A DNA stretch of 29,811 nucleotides from CAZVWV01 sp964631745 (GTDB lineage: Bacteria; Bdellovibrionota_C; UBA2361; JBGSMV01): the NCBI GenBank assembly GCA_964631745.1, contig CAZVWV010000033.1, positions 1 through 29,811 on the forward strand. The letters are read 5' to 3'. Under the pieces are notes generated by a model. That model saw nothing but the letters and a program-made list of their open reading frames with translations. It did no database searches and was not told the DNA's origin. Position numbers and translations under genes: made by a program. Of this stretch, positions 23,588 to 29,811 are shown in pieces (position 1 is the first letter of the stretch; each line of letters starts with the position of its first letter).

Positions 23588-23980
23588 CTAGGGGGAAAAT
23601 AGCGCCGTTTCGGTAAGCGAAAAATTTCCGGTTATATTAGAAGTGACGATAGAATCCGATGAAATAATGAGGCCGACAGATGAAGCTCCTTGGGGATCAC
23701 GAATCGTGAGCCCTTCGCTGCACGTGATACTTCGGATTTCTTTAAAACCGGAAGTTATGCTCACGGTCACATCGGCAGAGCTGAGATCTATGATTACGTC
23801 ATCACCTGCCTCGGGGATTATTCCATTTCGCCACTTACTCGCATCGTCCCAATCACCGCTTGTAGTCGATATCCACCGCCGCGTATCAGCGCTCGCCGAG
23901 ATGGGCGCAACAAACTCGCAAACTGCAAGAACAGCAAGAATGGCTGAAAAAATAACTCGGACCGCAAGCCTTGAGTGCAA
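23588..23980 (-). pseudogene. Secreted surface-protein N-terminus, truncated
   Basis: 130 residues with a signal peptide (VIFSAILAVLAVCEFVAPISASA) followed by WISTTSGDWDDASKWRNGIIPEAGDDVIIDLSSADVTVSI. That is the typical opening of large secreted beta-solenoid/autotransporter-like proteins (the W..SGDWDDASKW motif), which usually run for many hundreds of residues. Here the frame stops after ALFSP, the stop falling within CCCCCTAG at the edge of the GC-rich tail of the transposase-like unit, so the 3' part has been lost. The start appears to be TTG at 23980 with GGGGTAGGG just upstream; no ATG fits. Confidence 0.65.
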
Positions 23981-24232
23981 GACCCTACCCCGCGCAAATA
24001 CAAACTTGGGGGATGCTAGTCCGGGATTTTTGCGAAATCAAGTACAATGTCCGAATTACTAATCAAAGTTGTAGATGAATGGCCTTCTCTACCATCAGTC
24101 AAAGCCCAATATCCTCGTGGCAGTGTTGATTGAATTAATCTTCATGCCCTTCCTGTTTTTCGGTTGAACCCTGGAAATTCCCGCCGAAGATGGCATAATA
24201 ACCGCAAATAAATAGATGGGATTATATCAGCC

Positions 24233-25723
24233 ATGGAAAATAAAATATTTGTCGGAAAAGGCAAAACAGAGAATCACCTTTTAACTCAGATGGCCAATCG
24301 GCATGGACTGATTGCTGGCGCGACTGGCACCGGTAAAACTGTCACGTTAAGGGTCTTGGCTGAGGGTTTTAGTCGCTTAGGGGTGCCAGTCTTTATGGCC
24401 GATGTTAAAGGCGATTTGGCTGGCATGTGCCTAACTGGCTCAGATCCCAAGATTCGAGAACGCGCGCAACTTCTTGGAGCTAACGAATTCGGCTTCGTTG
24501 CTTATCCGGTTACGTTCTGGGACGTCTTTGGTGAAAAGGGCCATAATGTGCGCGCCACTGTTTCTGATATGGGTCCGCTGCTGCTTGGGCGGCTATTGAA
24601 TCTAAACGAGACCCAAAGCGGGGTGTTGGCAATAGTATTCAAAATTGCCGATGACAACGGGCTATTAATCTTAGATCTGAAGGATCTCCAGGCCATGCTT
24701 CAGTACGTCGGTGATCATGCCAAGGATTTCACCACCGAATACGGAAATGTTTCGGCAGCTAGCATCGGCGCAATTCAACGCGGAATATTGGCGATCGGCG
24801 AACAAGGCGGCCAGAGTTTTTTTGGTGAACCTGCGCTTAACATCGATGATTTGTTGCAGACCGATTCGAGCGGCCGGGGCATGATTAATATTCTGGCGGC
24901 CGACAAACTAATGGAAACCCCTAAGGTTTATTCCACCTTTTTGCTCTGGCTTTTATCAGAACTTTTCGAAAAGCTTCCCGAAATTGGCGACGTGGAAAAA
25001 CCCAAGGCGGTATTTTTCTTCGATGAAGCGCATCTCTTGTTTGACGAGGCGCCCAAGTCTTTGCTGGAAAAAATCGAACAGGTAGTGCGTTTGATTCGTT
25101 CTAAAGGTGTCGGCATATATTTCGTGACCCAAAACCCCCTTGATATTCCCGACTCGGTGCTAGGGCAACTTGGCAACCGAGTTCAGCACGCGCTTAGGGC
25201 TTTCACGCCCAGGGAGCAAAAGGCAGTGAACGCAGCAGCCGAGACCTTTCGAAGCGATGGTAGCGTTAACGTGGAGAAAGCCATTCTGGAGTTGGGTGTT
25301 GGCGAAGCCTTAGTCTCGCTGCTAGATGTTAAGGGCATACCGACCAACGTAGATCGCGCCTTGATTTCTCCGCCTCAGAGCAAGCTCGGAGCAATAACTC
25401 CCGACGAACGCCGCGCGGTAGTGCAAAAATCGTTGGTGTTTGGCCAGTATGAAAACGGCGTCGATCGCGAATCGGCCTACGAGAAACTTAAAGCTAGGGC
25501 CCAGGCCGCTCAACATGAGATCTCTCAGCCAGTCGGCGCTACGAAGCGTGGTCCGTTTATTGAGCCTGACCAGACTGCAATTTCCAAGCCTCGCGCCCCT
25601 GGGCGCCAAAGACAATCTCCGCTTGAAGCTTTAATCACCAGCACTGCCCGTTCTGTCGGCAGTCAGGTCGGAAGACAGATCATGCGTGGAGTGCTTGGTT
25701 CGCTCTTTGGCGGGCGGCGTTGA
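24233..25723 (+). CDS. yjgR: HerA-like ATPase, DUF853/YjgR family
   Basis: 496 residues, the usual length of the YjgR family. The N-terminus is IFVGKG...LLTQMANRHGLIAGATGTGKT (Walker A at residues 29-36), followed by VFMADVKGDLAGM. Walker B is FFFDEAHLLF (Asp264-Glu265), then the sensor and arginine-finger region (GIYFVTQNPLDIPDSVLGQLGNRVQHALRAFTP). The C-terminal tail is glycine/arginine rich (QIMRGVLGSLFGGRR). The fold is that of FtsK/HerA motor ATPases, which form hexamers on DNA. The role of YjgR is not established. No NurA nuclease partner is nearby, so this is not a classical HerA-NurA pair. It converges on the adenine methylase gene with a 7-nt gap. Confidence 0.92.
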   Translation: MENKIFVGKGKTENHLLTQMANRHGLIAGATGTGKTVTLRVLAEGFSRLGVPVFMADVKGDLAGMCLTGSDPKIRERAQLLGANEFGFVAYPVTFWDVFGEKGHNVRATVSDMGPLLLGRLLNLNETQSGVLAIVFKIADDNGLLILDLKDLQAMLQYVGDHAKDFTTEYGNVSAASIGAIQRGILAIGEQGGQSFFGEPALNIDDLLQTDSSGRGMINILAADKLMETPKVYSTFLLWLLSELFEKLPEIGDVEKPKAVFFFDEAHLLFDEAPKSLLEKIEQVVRLIRSKGVGIYFVTQNPLDIPDSVLGQLGNRVQHALRAFTPREQKAVNAAAETFRSDGSVNVEKAILELGVGEALVSLLDVKGIPTNVDRALISPPQSKLGAITPDERRAVVQKSLVFGQYENGVDRESAYEKLKARAQAAQHEISQPVGATKRGPFIEPDQTAISKPRAPGRQRQSPLEALITSTARSVGSQVGRQIMRGVLGSLFGGRR

Positions 25724-25730
25724 GCAGTAC

Positions 25731-26642
25731 TCAGTAATTGGTTACGATTACCTCGTCGATTTTGCCCCGTTTCTCAGCTTTAGAATTGACCGCCCGCGCA
25801 GCTTTAACAAACTCCAAATTGAAATTCTTATAAAGTGATAAGATCTCCGGTGCGGAAGAATTCGAGAGCATAAATTTTACTCCCTTTGCATCTAAACTTT
25901 GGCACACATCCGCTAAACGTATCTGCATATCGGGACCAAACCCTGCGCGAGTATAACTGGTAAAATTCGAAGTCGTATTCAATGGCGCGTAAGGCGGATC
26001 GAAGTAAACAAAATCGCCTCTGCGCGCTTCCTTAAGGGCTACGTCAAAGGGGGCCTCGGTAACCGAGCTACCTAGTAAAACTTTGCCACACGCTCTAAGG
26101 TTGGCCGAATCACAGATCTTAGGGTTAACGTATCGTCCAAAAGGGACGTTGAATTCTCCGCGCGAATTGACCCGATACAGTCCGTTGAAGCAAGTTTTAT
26201 TAAGAAAAATAAATCTGCTGGCGCGCTGCACATCCGTTAAGCGCGAGTATTCCGGTGTGCGGTCTATGTCTCGCATCTTGTAGTAGTACTTTTCTTCGTA
26301 AACATGCTGCTTAAGATCTGCGATCAATGCCCCCACCTGCTCACGCACAACCAGGTAAAGGTTGATAAGCTCCGAATTACTATCGGATAAAAAGGCGCGG
26401 GCCGGTTGCAGCGCAAAGAAAAGCGCCCCACCACCCACAAATGGCTCAAAGTAGCGATCAAACATTTTCGGCAGGCGCTCCACCCGCGCCAACAGTTCCG
26501 GCAACAACTGATGCTTCCCGCCCACCCATTTGACGAAGGGTTTGCAACTCACCGGGATACTCTCTGCGTCCTCAGCTAAATTTTCAGTCAGATACCCTCC
26601 TAGGCGAAATTCCGAATATCCTATCTCGGGGACCAGCGCCAA
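25731..26642 (-). CDS. dam: D12-class adenine-N6 DNA methyltransferase (Dam-like)
   Basis: Up to 303 residues with the D12/Dam motifs in order: KPFVKWVGGKHQLLPEL (motif X), FEPFVGGGALFF (motif I, AdoMet binding), LSDSNSELINLY, FNGLYRVNSRGEFNVPFGRY (target-recognition side) and FVYFDPPYAPL (motif IV, the catalytic DPPY). It transfers a methyl group from S-adenosylmethionine to adenine; GATC is the likely target, by family resemblance only. The frame opens at TTG 26642, but a GTG at 26552 giving VSCKPFVKW (273 residues, close to E. coli Dam at 278) is equally plausible. No restriction enzyme lies next to it, so it is probably a solitary methylase. Confidence 0.9.
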   Translation of the reverse strand: MALVPEIGYSEFRLGGYLTENLAEDAESIPVSCKPFVKWVGGKHQLLPELLARVERLPKMFDRYFEPFVGGGALFFALQPARAFLSDSNSELINLYLVVREQVGALIADLKQHVYEEKYYYKMRDIDRTPEYSRLTDVQRASRFIFLNKTCFNGLYRVNSRGEFNVPFGRYVNPKICDSANLRACGKVLLGSSVTEAPFDVALKEARRGDFVYFDPPYAPLNTTSNFTSYTRAGFGPDMQIRLADVCQSLDAKGVKFMLSNSSAPEILSLYKNFNLEFVKAARAVNSKAEKRGKIDEVIVTNY

Positions 26643-26763
26643 GCAATAAAGGCTGGCGTAATTTCACGGGCGGTAAGAAAACTAGTTTGGTGAACTGGGG
26701 ACGGAGCGTTAATGGTGCCAGCTCAAGAGCTCCAGAGCGGAATGCAAATGATTGAGCATAACG

Positions 26764-27078
26764 TTAACTGCCACCCCAAAGTTTGATCCGTTTCATCCAA
26801 GATTGTGGATTTTGTTTATGATGCATGACGCCAAGAACGTATACGGACTCATTTGAAAATATGTAAAAAACACCAAATGGAAATCGTTCCACGCGCGCTC
26901 TTCGCAACCTTCCAAATGCTATTGAATAGGTTTCCGGCGAACGTTCTAAGCGACCGAAGCAGGACCGCAAAGATACCAAGAACTCATGCCCCAAGCCTTC
27001 TACCTGAGCTTCATACCATTCGAAGGCAGCTCGAATATCAGACTCGGCAGCCGGTTCAATTATAACTGGAAATTTCAT
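26764..27078 (-). CDS. ParE/RelE-family toxin
   Basis: 104 residues with the ParE pattern: VIIEPAAESDIRAAFEWYEAQVEGLGHEFLVSLRSCFGRLERSPETY, then RRARVERFPFGVFYIFSNESVYVLGVMHHKQNPQSW. In this fold the RRARVERFPFGVFY strand carries basic residues, and V-x-x-V-x-H-H closes the sheet. ParE-type members poison gyrase, while RelE-type members cut mRNA on ribosomes; the sequence alone does not decide which. The start overlaps the antitoxin stop (ATGA). It is the second toxin-antitoxin pair in the window. Confidence 0.88.
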   Translation of the reverse strand: MKFPVIIEPAAESDIRAAFEWYEAQVEGLGHEFLVSLRSCFGRLERSPETYSIAFGRLRRARVERFPFGVFYIFSNESVYVLGVMHHKQNPQSWMKRIKLWGGS

Positions 27079-27296
27079 GAACCTGAGGTTATTGAACTAA
27101 GTACTTGTCGCCAGGGGCGACCTTTTGAGCCGTTCATTTCAAGCTCGGCCATACGTCTTGAAAGTTCTGTCCTTTGTTCATCTGAGAGCTCTTCAGATTC
27201 TGGAAGCTCTTCCACGCTTTCCCAGATGGTCTGAGCAATTCGAATACGCTCAGCGGGATTCAACTTAAGTATTGATGCAAGCCATTCTGATTTCAT
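27075..27296 (-). CDS. Addiction-module antitoxin (unstable antitoxin family)
   Basis: 73 residues matching the short antitoxins paired with ParE/RelE toxins: ILKLNPAERIRIAQTIWESVEELPESEELSDEQRTELSRRMAELEMNGSKGRPWRQV. The L.P.ERI.LA..IW.S..E......L...Q..EL.RR..... pattern is nearly complete, ending with the G..W..V segment. It precedes the toxin and overlaps it by 4 nt. It probably wraps the toxin with its helices; whether it also binds its promoter is not evident, and no clear operator was found. Confidence 0.88.
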   Translation of the reverse strand: MKSEWLASILKLNPAERIRIAQTIWESVEELPESEELSDEQRTELSRRMAELEMNGSKGRPWRQVLSSITSGS

Positions 27297-27467
27297 AATT
27301 CAATTTTAGCTTAAATTCCTGCATTGTGCTAATAATTTCTGCATCAACAGCCGGGTTTGTGAGCTTTGGAGGCACCAAAATTAGCACTAGGCGAGAACCT
27401 GTTTTCTGGTCGTCGTAAAGCCGTACTCAAAATAATCAAACTGCCGTAACGGGAAATCGGACACCGC
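27297..27467. other. Intergenic region upstream of the ParE module
   Basis: About 170 bp. GTGCTAAT and ATTAGCAC (about 27327 and 27380) form a spaced inverted repeat that might be an operator for the toxin-antitoxin pair. No clear promoter or terminator was recognised. Confidence 0.35.
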
Positions 27468-29540
27468 TCACCGTCGAAGCGCCAACTTCTTCGGTTCGAC
27501 TACTAAAACCGCGCAAGATCGTGGGCTAAGAAGACCCGTATCGTCTCTTATCCTGACACAATATTCCCAGTTGCCTTTTGCGAGGCGCACTTTACCTAGA
27601 TCTAATCTATAGGGAACTCTTACTGGCAAACTAATGACCACGTCACGTATTCTGCGCCGCATGTTCGTTCGCAGGAATCGCATCGTGAGCTGAACACTCA
27701 CCTGCGCGCTATCCTCATCATGAATTTTTAAGGGCAGGCGCATATGCGCACCGATTCTAAAGCTAGTATTTTGTGCGGTGACGCCGGGGGATTTTGGACG
27801 CGCAGTCGGCGCAGCAGTTGCAGAACTCGTAGGGGTTATGCTGGGTGTCGAGGTTGGTATTGGCGTAGGGCTGAGTGAGGGCGTGGGGCTAGGAGTCAGT
27901 GAGGGAATGCCCGTAGGAGTGGGCGTAGCGGTCGGAACTGAAAAATTCAAACTTATCTCTGAACTAATCTGTGAAGCCGAAGATGCCCCATGTTCGAGCG
28001 TCGCTCTAATTCGGGTGCTCTGAGTCCCCGCGCCAAAAGTTGAGGCAGCACCGCTCCACACCAACGATTGGCCAACTCCGGCCACTATGCGGCCACGCTG
28101 GTACCCGACGCTGTAGTTATCAGCAGATAGTCCCGACGGCGCAATTACTTGGTAAGTCGCTCCGTCATAATATTCCAATTTTATCCAGAGTTCATGACTC
28201 GCAGTATTCGTATCGAAGGTAATCACCACATCATTGCCGGATTGTGCCGCACTCAGATTGGCAATGCTCGGAATAGCTGGTGATATGTTAGCGCCCGCCG
28301 TGCCACCTTGTGGACCTATATTTATGCGGCCCCCGTTAGGCGCAGGTTCTAAGGTATAGTCACTGCCCGGGTCGCCCTCGTCGATAAGGAAGGAATCGGA
28401 CTGAAGAGTATAGTTATCGTTCTCGGGATCCACGAATCGTGGATCAATCACCAAGTTGGAGTTAGTATAACTGAAATGATTTATATCGTTATAGTCTCCA
28501 GGAGTTTCATTATTTCCGGTCCGCAAGTCTCGATAGTCTAGAATCTGGTCATGAAAAAATGCGTTGTGATCGACGCTTGAGGGAGTGCCTGGGAGACTCA
28601 AATCCAAGTAAAGGCCATGGAATTCGTCGTAGAATATATTATTCTTAATCAACGGCGCACCCGAGCCGATATCTAACCGCACTCCAAAACCGTACGGTCC
28701 GTTCGATGCAAACAGATTATTTACGATTTGCGGGCTATCGACGCTGTAGTTGTAAATTCCGCTTACGCCGTTTCTGTAGAAGAAGTTATTCTTAATGATT
28801 GAGGAGCCATGTGAAGCTATCAAACCATATTCATGGTTTAAGTAGATCCGGTTGTTGACTATCAACGGACTTTTCGAGGCATCGCTGGCCAAATAACTGA
28901 CACCCTGCTGATTTCCGAATATAGTGTTGCCTTGCACCACATCCTCACTTTGTATGTTGAGAATATAGATACCCGAGCATGCTGAACAAATATTGGCGTG
29001 AATTGTATTATTAGTAATGGTGACTGCTTTCCCGATGGATAATCGCTGAATAGCGATGCCGCCTGGATTTTCGTTCGAATAAATCTCGCAGCTATCCACA
29101 GTAATGTTGCCCGGATTGTAAGCGTAAATTCCGGCTGAAGCGGCATTGTGAATAGTACAATTAGTTACTGTTAAGTCGGTAGCGGTACCGGAAGTATAGA
29201 TCGCTTGAGTGGCGGCATTAACAATCGTCAATCCATCAATTTCAACTGAGCTTGCGGATGAAAACCCGATTTGAAATCTGCCATTAACAACACTTTCGCT
29301 ATCTCGCGCCGTAAAGCTTGCATTGTACCCACCTTCAATGCGGACCACCAAACTGTTCGTGGAAAAATAAATCTCCTCTGCATAAGTTCCACCTGCGATC
29401 CGAATAGTGTCGCCATTTACAGAGCTGTCGACTGCATTTTGAATAGTAGTGTAGGCGCAAGTCGAACAGACATCCCGATTGGCACCCAAGGCGCTTTGGC
29501 AGAACGCAGCGATTATTAGAATTAGTGCCAGCTTTTTCAC
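27468..29540 (-). CDS. Secreted right-handed beta-helix protein with Thr/Pro linker
   Basis: 690 residues from the GTG at 29540, chosen because the signal peptide KKLALILIIAAFCQSALGA follows directly and AGGGAA lies just upstream; the longer frame to 29711 runs through a REP-like repeat. After the signal come CSTCAYTTIQNAVDSSVNGDTIRIAGGTYAE and many parallel beta-helix coils (residues about 60-340; NNTIHAN, QGNTIFGNQQGV, VNNRIYLNHEYG, KNNFFYRNGVSGI, VNNLFASNGPYG, KNNIFYDEFHG), as in polysaccharide-acting or adhesive proteins. A beta-sandwich-like part, a Thr/Pro/Ser linker (about 533-585, TPTPTGIPSLTPSPTP) and a 100-residue C-terminal domain follow. No catalytic residues were identified. Confidence 0.85.
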   Translation of the reverse strand: MKKLALILIIAAFCQSALGANRDVCSTCAYTTIQNAVDSSVNGDTIRIAGGTYAEEIYFSTNSLVVRIEGGYNASFTARDSESVVNGRFQIGFSSASSVEIDGLTIVNAATQAIYTSGTATDLTVTNCTIHNAASAGIYAYNPGNITVDSCEIYSNENPGGIAIQRLSIGKAVTITNNTIHANICSACSGIYILNIQSEDVVQGNTIFGNQQGVSYLASDASKSPLIVNNRIYLNHEYGLIASHGSSIIKNNFFYRNGVSGIYNYSVDSPQIVNNLFASNGPYGFGVRLDIGSGAPLIKNNIFYDEFHGLYLDLSLPGTPSSVDHNAFFHDQILDYRDLRTGNNETPGDYNDINHFSYTNSNLVIDPRFVDPENDNYTLQSDSFLIDEGDPGSDYTLEPAPNGGRINIGPQGGTAGANISPAIPSIANLSAAQSGNDVVITFDTNTASHELWIKLEYYDGATYQVIAPSGLSADNYSVGYQRGRIVAGVGQSLVWSGAASTFGAGTQSTRIRATLEHGASSASQISSEISLNFSVPTATPTPTGIPSLTPSPTPSLSPTPIPTSTPSITPTSSATAAPTARPKSPGVTAQNTSFRIGAHMRLPLKIHDEDSAQVSVQLTMRFLRTNMRRRIRDVVISLPVRVPYRLDLGKVRLAKGNWEYCVRIRDDTGLLSPRSCAVLVVEPKKLALRR

Positions 29541-29675
29541 GGAAGTTCCCTGTCTGTATTTCGGCAAAAATCGTGCTTTACTCAAGGATTTGGAGCAGTG
29601 ATTAGCTGGAGGGGTATCTGACCAATAACCGCGGGTAAAGTGACAGTCCGGCTCGGGGCAAGAATATATCGGAGC

Positions 29676-29735
29676 GCAGGCGATTCGCCTGCCGGTGCCG
29701 AGAAGTTGCACTACATCTTAGGCCGATAGGCAGCA
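29676..29735 (-). repeat. REP-like interspersed palindromic repeat, copy 2 (inverted)
   Basis: The palindrome GCAGGCGA-T-TCGCCTGC (29676-29692) is followed on the plus strand by the reverse complement of the 44-nt block of copy 1 (two mismatches). The outer stem bases differ from those of copy 1 but pair correctly. It lies 136 nt upstream of the beta-helix start. Confidence 0.8.
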
Positions 29736-29757
29736 CCAAGTGCGAACAGGTGGTGGC

Positions 29758-29808
29758 TTCGCCCTAAACTGCAGTGCCACTATAACCATCGGCGGACGAG
29801 TCGTCCGC
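29758..29808 (+). repeat. REP-like repeat, copy 3 (diverged)
   Basis: The palindrome GCGGACGA-G-TCGTCCGC (29792-29808) is preceded by a diverged version of the conserved block (CCTAAA..GCAGTGCCACT.....CATCGGC). It is in the orientation of copy 1 and opposite to copy 2, so copies 2 and 3 form a symmetrical pair with hairpins outward. Confidence 0.65.
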
Positions 29809-29811
29809 GCT

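Noticed and set aside
23199..23616. Overlapping Gly/Val/Trp-rich frames after the transposase-like gene
   Set aside because: They arise from G/T-rich composition and lack any protein-like pattern or ribosome site.
24233..26642. HerA-like ATPase plus adenine methylase as a phage-defence pair
   Set aside because: The genes are convergent, not an operon; YjgR and solitary Dam-type methylases are common housekeeping or orphan genes, and no nuclease partner is present.
29541..29711. N-terminal extension of the beta-helix gene to 29711
   Set aside because: It runs through a repeat and would place 57 residues before a clean signal peptide; the GTG at 29540 has a ribosome site.
1..29811. CRISPR arrays, tRNA and rRNA genes
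   Set aside because: I found no regularly spaced repeats of 25-40 nt and no tRNA or rRNA signature on either strand; short or unusual RNAs could still be missed by eye.

Overview
This 29.8 kb window comes from a Gram-negative bacterium of roughly 50% GC. It carries a methyl-accepting chemotaxis protein, lipoprotein and type III secretion (T3SS) basal-body parts, an RNase E/G and a Dam-type methylase. Thrombospondin-type-3, HAF-type and beta-helix proteins with a Thr/Pro linker suggest a deltaproteobacterial-grade lineage (Bdellovibrionota, Myxococcota or similar). That placement is inference: no rRNA, tRNA or diagnostic marker is present.

Left part (1-6.6 kb): the tail of an AAA ATPase with a nuclease-like end; two divergent, atypical sigma-70-like proteins, the second overlapping a small unknown gene; a chemotaxis receptor split by a frameshift; and a secreted acidic Ca-binding-repeat protein. 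A REP-like palindromic repeat sits between the last two.

Centre (6.7-17.2 kb): a tightly packed minus-strand operon (start/stop overlaps or very short gaps) with recognisable T3SS parts: SctJ lipoprotein ring protein, SctQ with two SpoA domains, a SctO-like coiled coil, an unknown 74-residue protein, and two FHA proteins in the place where SctD would be expected. No export ATPase or export gate is in the window. Divergent from it, across an intergenic region carrying a probable IS66-type MITE, are a CheY-like regulator and a large protein with a degenerate kinase-like front, a receiver and an HPt domain. A third small FHA protein and RNase E/G (after a long leader) follow.

Right part (17.2-29.8 kb) looks accessory: a truncated AAA_14/DUF4143 ATPase fused head-to-head with a truncated exo/endonuclease/phosphatase; a BrnT-like toxin and CopG-like antitoxin with a promoter/operator; a cyclase-family hydrolase; a HAF-repeat protein; a RAYT-like Y1 transposase with an altered HUH motif beside a truncated secreted protein; a HerA-like (YjgR/DUF853) ATPase convergent with a D12-class adenine methylase; a ParE/antitoxin pair; and a large secreted beta-helix protein. 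At the right edge is an inverted pair of the same REP-like repeats.

The most notable points are the FHA-rich partial T3SS operon, the REP-like repeat family with compensatory stem changes, the 212-bp element with 8-bp target duplications, and the double-truncation junction near 17.9 kb.
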